A stretch of DNA of 11,374 bases, taken from assembly GCA_038250235.1 (NCBI GenBank), contig JBBSCO010000074.1:1-11374 (forward strand), read 5' to 3'. This DNA comes from JAAUTS01 sp038250235 (GTDB lineage: Bacteria > Verrucomicrobiota > Verrucomicrobiia > Methylacidiphilales > JAAUTS01). Below, piece after piece: positions 6,996 to 11,374 of this stretch; within the stretch, counting starts at the first letter, position 1; every line of letters starts with the position of its first letter. The notes below the pieces were generated by a model. The model ran no database searches. It was not told where the DNA came from and saw only the letters and a program-made list of their open reading frames with translations. The translations under genes and the position numbers were made by a program.

Positions 6996-7828
6996 TGCAG
7001 ATAGGCATCATGCAAGGCCGGCTGCTTCCGCCCCTTGGGCAGCGCATCCAGGCTTTTCCAGAAAAGGAGTGGGCGGAGGAATTTTCCCTGGTGGAGCGCG
7101 CGGGCCTTGATGCGATTGAGTGGATCTATGAACTACCCGGTGAGGAAAACAATCCATTGGCAAGTGGCGAAGGGATCGACCGCATCAAAAAGCTTTCGGA
7201 AGAATATTGGGTGGAGGTCCGTTCCGTGTGTGCCGATTACTTCATGGACAGGCCTTTCCTGAGGGCTACCTCCCAAGAAGCTGCGGGAAGGATCACATTG
7301 CTCTGCGATCTTTTGGAAAAATGCCGGCAGCTGCCAGTAAGCCATGTGGTTCTTCCCTTCGTTGATACTTCGCGGATTGAAAACGACGCTGAGATGTTTT
7401 TGGTGGCTGAGCTTTTGCAGAGGGCTCTGCCTGCCGTAGAGAAAACGGGCGTTGAACTACATCTTGAAACGTCCCTGCCTCCCGCGAAGTTTTCCGCTCT
7501 GCTCGAGCGCATTGACCATCCGATGGTCAAAGTTAATTATGACTCGGGCAACAGTGCTTCACTGGGCTTTGATCCCCTTGAGGAGTTTTCGGCCTATGGC
7601 GGAAGGATCGGGAGTGTGCACATCAAGGACCGTTTGAAGGGCGGAGGAACAGTGGCGTTAGGAAAAGGGGATACCGATTTTGTGTCGGTCTTTGGCGGAC
7701 TCAAGCGGGCTGGTTACCAGGGAGATTTTATTCTTCAGGTTGCCCGCGATGTTGCTGGCGGGGAAATGGATTGGGCGGTTCACAACAGGGCTTTTGTGGA
7801 ACGTCACGGGAAGGAAGCGGGATTCTGA
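6995..7828 (+). CDS. Sugar phosphate isomerase/epimerase (xylose-isomerase-like TIM barrel)
   Basis: A 277-residue AP-endonuclease-2/xylose-isomerase-like TIM barrel, the fold of IolE, IolI and hydroxypyruvate isomerase. Visible segments: N-terminal IGIMQGRLLPP (3-13); AIEWIYE (40-46) with a Glu at the usual strand-2 position; HLETSL (156-161, Glu158); NYDSGNSAS (181-189, Asp183); SVHIKDR (207-213, His209); and FILQVARD (245-252). Members bind a divalent metal and isomerise or epimerise sugars or keto-inositols. The final metal-ligand position (Gln248) is Glu in many relatives. The frame is open upstream to 6833, but ATG 6995 is the right start: it overlaps the previous stop as TAATG and has GGAGG at 6986-6990. 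The next gene starts one base after its stop. Substrate unknown. Confidence 0.88.
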   Translation: MQIGIMQGRLLPPLGQRIQAFPEKEWAEEFSLVERAGLDAIEWIYELPGEENNPLASGEGIDRIKKLSEEYWVEVRSVCADYFMDRPFLRATSQEAAGRITLLCDLLEKCRQLPVSHVVLPFVDTSRIENDAEMFLVAELLQRALPAVEKTGVELHLETSLPPAKFSALLERIDHPMVKVNYDSGNSASLGFDPLEEFSAYGGRIGSVHIKDRLKGGGTVALGKGDTDFVSVFGGLKRAGYQGDFILQVARDVAGGEMDWAVHNRAFVERHGKEAGF

Positions 7829-7829
7829 T

Positions 7830-8855
7830 ATGAAAATACTTATGATAGGCCTGGGTGGAATAGGACAAAGACACACCCGAAATCTCCGGACATTATTCGG
7901 AAATGACGTGGAGATCCTTGCCTACCGCGTGCGCGGGCAGTCGGAAGCGCTGACGGACAAACTGCAAATTGAAGCAGGCAGCAATCTTGAACATAAATAC
8001 CAGATCAGGGTTTTCAAGGACTTGGACAGGGCTCTTGCGGAAAGACCCCAGGCCGCCTTCATCTGCAATCCAAGCAGCCTGCATGTTGCTTCGGCCACCG
8101 CCGCCGCCCATGCTGGTTGCCATCTTTTCCTGGAGAAACCCCTTTCCCACAGTCTTGAAGGATTGTCCGGCCTTATCGAACTGGCGACGAGCAAAAGCCT
8201 GGTCTCGCTCGTAGGCTACCAATTACGTTTTCATCCCTGTTTGCAACGGGTGCGGAGCGTTCTCGACGCGGGGCTGATCGGCCGCGTGCTTTCAGTCCGG
8301 GCCGAAGTGGGGGAATATCTTCCCGGCTGGCATGTTTACGAGGATTACCGGCAAATGTACGCTTCCCGTGATGAACTGGGGGGCGGGGTCATCCTTTCCC
8401 AGATACATGAGATGGATTATCTCTACTGGCTGTTTGGCCTGCCCGGCCGCATTTTCGCGATGGGTGGACACCTGAGCAGCCTGGAGATAAACGTGGAGGA
8501 TGTGGCGAGCATCCTGATGGACTGCGGCGGCGTGCCGGTGCACCTTCATCAGGATTACGTTCAGCGTCCTCCCAGCAGGACCTTGCAGATCATCGGGGAT
8601 ACCGGGAAAATAATGGTGGATTTCAGGACTGCTTCCTTCACCCATTTTGATGCAGATGGAAAAGTGGCCACGGAGCAGTCCTTCCACGACTTTGAACGGA
8701 ACGAGATGTTCATGTCGGAATTGCGCCACTTTTTCGCCTGCATCAAGGGAGATGAAAAATCACTTGTTTCGTTGAGTGATGGAGTGCAAAGCCTTAAGAT
8801 GGCACTGGCGGCGAAGGAATCGATCAGGACTGGGAGAGTTGTACATCTGGCGTGA
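7830..8855 (+). CDS. Gfo/Idh/MocA family NAD(P)-dependent oxidoreductase
   Basis: A 341-residue oxidoreductase. The N-terminal Rossmann domain has GLGGIGQRH (7-15) and CNPSSLH (79-85), followed by the family hallmark EKP (102-104, catalytic Lys103). The C-terminal alpha/beta domain carries SQIHEMDYLYWLFG (190-203), with His193 in the usual active-site position. Members oxidise or reduce sugar or cyclitol carbons using NAD(P); IolG (inositol dehydrogenase) and WlbA (UDP-GlcNAcA 3-dehydrogenase) are examples. The frame is open upstream to 7680, but ATG 7830 lies one base after the previous stop and begins the Rossmann fold directly. It probably works with the TIM barrel and TPP enzyme on the same sugar. 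The stop overlaps the next start as GTGA. Confidence 0.9.
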   Translation: MKILMIGLGGIGQRHTRNLRTLFGNDVEILAYRVRGQSEALTDKLQIEAGSNLEHKYQIRVFKDLDRALAERPQAAFICNPSSLHVASATAAAHAGCHLFLEKPLSHSLEGLSGLIELATSKSLVSLVGYQLRFHPCLQRVRSVLDAGLIGRVLSVRAEVGEYLPGWHVYEDYRQMYASRDELGGGVILSQIHEMDYLYWLFGLPGRIFAMGGHLSSLEINVEDVASILMDCGGVPVHLHQDYVQRPPSRTLQIIGDTGKIMVDFRTASFTHFDADGKVATEQSFHDFERNEMFMSELRHFFACIKGDEKSLVSLSDGVQSLKMALAAKESIRTGRVVHLA

Positions 8856-9682
8856 ATAAGATGAAAAAAAGCAGAAAAAACCTATTTGACCTCAAGGGGA
8901 GGGTGGCGGTGATCACTGGGGGACTCGGCCTTTTGGGGCAGCAGCACGCTGAAGTGATTGCCGGACATGGTGGGATACCGGTTTTGGTTGACCTGCATGC
9001 GGCCGACCCGTTGCAGATCCGGAAACGTTTTGGGCCAAAGGCCCTTTCACTACAGGGTGACATCACCGGGAAGGAGGATGTGATCCGGCTTCTTGGGATT
9101 GTCCTGAAAAAATTCAAACGAATCGATATCCTCATCAACAATGCGGCCAACAACCCCAAGGTTGAAAAGGCGGGGGATTTGACTTCTTCACGTCTTGAGA
9201 ATTTTTCGCTCGACCGGTGGCGGGCCGATTTGGCCGTGGGCCTGGATGGGGCCTTCCTATGCAGCCAGATATTCGGGGCTGAGATGGCATGCCGGAAAAA
9301 GGGTGTCATCGTCAACATTGCGTCCGACCTCGCGGTCATCGCCCCGGATCAGCGAATTTACCGCAAGCAAGGCGCGGCGGAACGGGACCAGCCGGTGAAG
9401 CCTGTTACCTATTCGGTGGTAAAGACCGGACTGTTGGGATTGACGCGCTACTTGGCCACTTACTGGGCGGAACAGGGTGTGCGCGTCAACGCGCTTTCCC
9501 CCGGAGGCATCTACACCGCACAACCGGAAGACTTTGTCGTGCGCCTGAGCAACCTGATACCAATGGCCCGTATGGCAAAAGTGGATGAGTACCAAGGGGC
9601 TCTGCTTTTCCTGTGTTCGGATGCGTCTTCCTACATGACGGGTTCAAATTTAGTTGTCGATGGGGGAAGGACTTGTTGGTAA
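8852..9682 (+). CDS. Short-chain dehydrogenase/reductase, PtmA-like
   Basis: A 276-residue classical SDR. The cofactor loop is TGGLGLLG (22-29), with Leu instead of Gly at the sixth position of the usual TGxxxGxG; NNAANN follows at 97-102. Catalytic residues are Ser158 (NIASDL) and Tyr187/Lys191 (YSVVK), and the C-terminus is VVDGGRTCW. The segment APDQRIYRKQG (164-174) with PVKPVTYSVVK (181-191) matches, from memory, SDRs annotated as flagellin modification protein PtmA in legionaminic/sialic acid loci. That fits a NeuB-family gene in the same operon, although PtmA's own biochemical role is poorly settled. GTG 8852 overlaps the previous stop as GTGA, with GGGAGAG 13 bases upstream; ATG 8861 (residue 4) is an equally plausible start. 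Confidence 0.88.
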   Translation: MNKMKKSRKNLFDLKGRVAVITGGLGLLGQQHAEVIAGHGGIPVLVDLHAADPLQIRKRFGPKALSLQGDITGKEDVIRLLGIVLKKFKRIDILINNAANNPKVEKAGDLTSSRLENFSLDRWRADLAVGLDGAFLCSQIFGAEMACRKKGVIVNIASDLAVIAPDQRIYRKQGAAERDQPVKPVTYSVVKTGLLGLTRYLATYWAEQGVRVNALSPGGIYTAQPEDFVVRLSNLIPMARMAKVDEYQGALLFLCSDASSYMTGSNLVVDGGRTCW

Positions 9683-9691
9683 GAAAGCAGG

Positions 9692-10900
9692 ATGAGCCAC
9701 ATCTACGCATCTCCCGCCGAGGAACTCAGTGCCTTGCTTGGCGAGGAAATCGGCGAGGCCAAACGGAGAGAGTCAACAACCTTTGACAGTCTGGTTTCAT
9801 CGGAGGCGGACTCCATTGTCCTTTTCGGTGCAGGAGGCCTAGGAAGAAAAGTTCTCGGGGGTCTGGTCAGGACCGGTTTCAAGGTGGTCGCCTTTGCCGA
9901 TAATAATTCCAGGCTCTGGGGAAAAACGGTGGAAGGAATTCCGGTTTATTCGCCACTTGAAGCGGCACAAAAATTCGGAAATTCCTGCAAATTCATCGTT
10001 ACGATCTGGAGGGGGAGGGCGACTGAGACCATGAAGGAAAGGTGCCGCACCCTGACGGAGCTTGGGTGTCGGGGTGTCATACATTTCGGTGCGCTCTTTT
10101 GGAAATGCCCTGAAATTTTCCTGCCCCATTATTCCCTCGACCTGCCTCACAAGGTCTTGGAAAATGCCGAATGCGTCCGGCGGGCCTTCGGACTTTGGGG
10201 GGATGAAGCGTCGCGGAAAGAATTTGTTGCCCAGATCCGGTGGAGGCTTCATCTCGATTTCGATGGCCTGCCGGGCCCGGTTGCACATGAGATTTACTTT
10301 CCCGATGATCTCGTCAAACTTTCCCCCGAGGAGCAGTTTGTGGACTGCGGTGCCTTTGACGGTGACACCCTCGAAAGTTTCCTGCGGGTAAGCCAAGGCC
10401 GGTTTGGACGTTTTTTTGCTTTTGAAGCGGATCCGGGGAATTTTAAAAAACTCCAGGAAAACGTGGCGCGTTTACCTGCCGACCGGAATTCAAAAATTAA
10501 AGTTTTCCCATTAGCGGTGGGCAAGGGTTCAGGAAAAGTCCGTTTTGACCCGACGGGAACGGAAGCATCAGCCGTGGGACAGGGAAGCCTTGAAATTGAT
10601 GGTGACTGTTTGGACGCGACTTTGAAGGGCAGCACTCCTACCTGGATCAAGATGGATATCGAAGGTTCTGAACCTGACGCTATTGACGGAGCGAAAGATA
10701 TCATTGCGAAGAACTGTCCTGTCCTGGCCATCTGCGTCTATCACTTACAGGATCATGTCTGGAGCATTCCTCTTCAGATCAGCAGGCTTTCGGATCAATA
10801 CAGTTTCTTCCTCCGGCCCCACCTCTTTGAAAGCTGGGATCTGGTCTGTTATGCTGTCCCCAGAGAGCGCTTGCTAATGGACAAAGCCAGAGAGCTTTAG
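9692..10900 (+). CDS. FkbM family methyltransferase with N-terminal Rossmann-like domain
   Basis: A 402-residue two-domain protein. The N-terminal part (about 40-135) has the dinucleotide-fold pattern IVLFGAGGLGRK (42-53), then VVAFADNNSRLWGK (65-78) and SPLEAA (87-92). The C-terminal part is an FkbM methyltransferase with motif I FVDCGAFDGDT (216-226), FEADP (244-248) and IKMDIEGSE (319-327, the DVEGAE-type motif). It probably O-methylates a sugar of the encoded glycan. The N-terminal domain resembles the C-terminal domain of the methyltransferase at 567-1826. The start is ATG 9692, nine bases after the previous stop. No terminator follows; a weak 5-bp stem (AAAGC/GCTTT, 10883-10898) overlaps the end of the gene and lacks a T run. 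Acceptor unknown. Confidence 0.9.
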   Translation: MSHIYASPAEELSALLGEEIGEAKRRESTTFDSLVSSEADSIVLFGAGGLGRKVLGGLVRTGFKVVAFADNNSRLWGKTVEGIPVYSPLEAAQKFGNSCKFIVTIWRGRATETMKERCRTLTELGCRGVIHFGALFWKCPEIFLPHYSLDLPHKVLENAECVRRAFGLWGDEASRKEFVAQIRWRLHLDFDGLPGPVAHEIYFPDDLVKLSPEEQFVDCGAFDGDTLESFLRVSQGRFGRFFAFEADPGNFKKLQENVARLPADRNSKIKVFPLAVGKGSGKVRFDPTGTEASAVGQGSLEIDGDCLDATLKGSTPTWIKMDIEGSEPDAIDGAKDIIAKNCPVLAICVYHLQDHVWSIPLQISRLSDQYSFFLRPHLFESWDLVCYAVPRERLLMDKAREL

Positions 10901-10972
10901 GGCCATTTGAGCGATGCCGGGATGTATAAAATTTGCTCGTGCAGAACTATGTGTGCAGTGTAATTCTCTACC
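10901..10972. other. Intergenic gap before the membrane protein gene
   Basis: A 72-base gap. It holds TATAAA at 10925-10930 and TGTAAT at 10959-10964, but neither has a convincing -35 box at the right distance. No strong ribosome site and no terminator hairpin were seen. Confidence 0.4.
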
Positions 10973-11374
10973 ATGGATGATTGCCCAAAGAGCAGCTGGT
11001 TTAAGATAGAAAAGCTCTACGACTCCTTCGCAGAAAAGCCCCAGTGGTGGGCGGCAGTCTGTTCTGTTATACTTTTTGGTGTACTACAGTTGCTGCGCCC
11101 CTATTACTTTTTAACGGACGATAACCTGACAGGTTTCATGCCCGCGATGGAAGAAGTGTTGCGCAGGATATGGCTCGGGCAGAATATTTTCGAGAATCCG
11201 TACTTGTTCGGGGGCGTAAATTTTTTCAAGGACCCCGGTTCTCTTGGAATTTTGAATCCTGTTGTGTTGCCGGTTCTGTTCTTTCCGGAACAGGTGCGTC
11301 ACCTGCTGATGGTGGAGTGGGTGGCATTGGTAAGCTTCGTTTTGGGCAGTTGGGCTTTTGTTCAAATGGCCAAA
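10973..11374 (+). CDS. Polytopic membrane protein, GT-C-glycosyltransferase-like, 3'-truncated
   Basis: An open frame of 134 codons running off the window. It starts at ATG 10973; an in-frame TAA at 10961 makes this the first possible ATG. The visible protein has a short polar N-terminus, a first membrane helix at about 26-47, a periplasmic-type loop with the acidic pair Asp49-Asp50 (LTDDN) and aromatic/glycine-rich segments (NPYLFGGVNFF, 75-85), then hydrophobic stretches at about 92-105 and 110-131. One helix followed by an acidic pair in a long first loop is the usual start of GT-C glycosyltransferases and YfhO-like proteins, which use polyprenyl-linked sugars. That fits the GtrB-like gene in this locus. 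The call is a resemblance from the N-terminus only; a polymerase or other membrane protein is possible. Confidence 0.75.
   Translation, partial: MDDCPKSSWFKIEKLYDSFAEKPQWWAAVCSVILFGVLQLLRPYYFLTDDNLTGFMPAMEEVLRRIWLGQNIFENPYLFGGVNFFKDPGSLGILNPVVLPVLFFPEQVRHLLMVEWVALVSFVLGSWAFVQMAK

Noticed and set aside
7680..7829. N-terminal extension of the Gfo/Idh frame
   Set aside because: The 50 extra codons lie within the TIM-barrel gene; the Rossmann fold starts exactly at ATG 7830.
9839..10396. Antisense open frame of 185 codons opposite the second FkbM gene
   Set aside because: No recognisable motif; the sense frame carries both Rossmann and FkbM signatures.
10883..10898. Possible terminator after the second FkbM gene
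   Set aside because: Only a 5-bp AT-rich stem, overlapping the coding end and with no T run.
10925..10964. Promoter boxes before the membrane protein gene
   Set aside because: TATAAA has a candidate -35 only 12 bases away, and TGTAAT sits about 8 bases from the start codon with a 20-base spacer; neither is convincing.
11111..11365. Antisense open frame near the right edge
   Set aside because: It lies opposite a continuous + strand membrane-protein frame with an in-frame start and hydrophobic helices.

Overview
This window lies inside a surface-glycan (LPS O-antigen, capsule or glycoprotein glycan) biosynthesis locus. All eleven recognisable genes are on the + strand and are tightly packed. 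The first and last genes are cut by the window edges. I see no RNA genes, insertion sequences, CRISPR arrays or integrase. The locus type and the undecaprenyl-phosphate-style glycosyltransferase suggest a bacterium, probably Gram-negative. Base composition is moderate, and GTG and TTG starts are used at several start/stop overlaps. No gene pins down a phylum, so I do not name one.

Layout. Block 1 (1-3741): the 3' part of an NAD-dependent nucleotide-sugar epimerase/dehydratase; a three-part zinc-finger/SAM methyltransferase; an FkbM-type methyltransferase; and a GtrB/DPM1-like family 2 glycosyltransferase with two C-terminal membrane segments. Gap (3742-3856): a short palindrome and a good sigma70-type promoter candidate (TTGACA, 17 bases, GAGAAT). 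Block 2 (3857-10900): a NeuB-family synthase lacking the usual C-terminal SAF/antifreeze domain; a KdsC-like HAD phosphatase; an acetolactate-synthase-like TPP enzyme; a xylose-isomerase-like TIM barrel; a Gfo/Idh/MocA oxidoreductase; a PtmA-like short-chain dehydrogenase; and a second FkbM methyltransferase with an extra N-terminal Rossmann-like domain. Block 3 (10973-end): the start of a polytopic membrane protein with an acidic pair in its first loop, resembling GT-C glycosyltransferases.

How the genes may work together. The NeuB-like enzyme and KdsC-like phosphatase look like a condensation/dephosphorylation pair making a 2-keto-3-deoxy sugar acid through a phosphorylated intermediate, as in KDN-9-P or Neu5Ac-9-P routes. 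The following TPP enzyme, TIM barrel, Gfo/Idh enzyme and SDR form a compact four-enzyme set whose combined product I cannot name. The fold combination recalls the inositol-catabolic IolD/IolE-IolI/IolG set, here placed in a glycan locus. The methyltransferases probably decorate the sugars. The GtrB-like enzyme and the GT-C-like protein could make and use a lipid-linked sugar donor. No CMP-sugar synthetase or UDP-GlcNAc 2-epimerase is present in the window.

The most interesting points are the NeuB-to-SDR operon as a possibly uncharacterised sugar pathway, the SAF-less NeuB, a G9 tract in the phosphatase gene whose loss or gain of one base would truncate the enzyme (with A9 and T9 tracts in two other genes), and a shared Rossmann-like accessory domain placed at opposite ends of two different methyltransferases.
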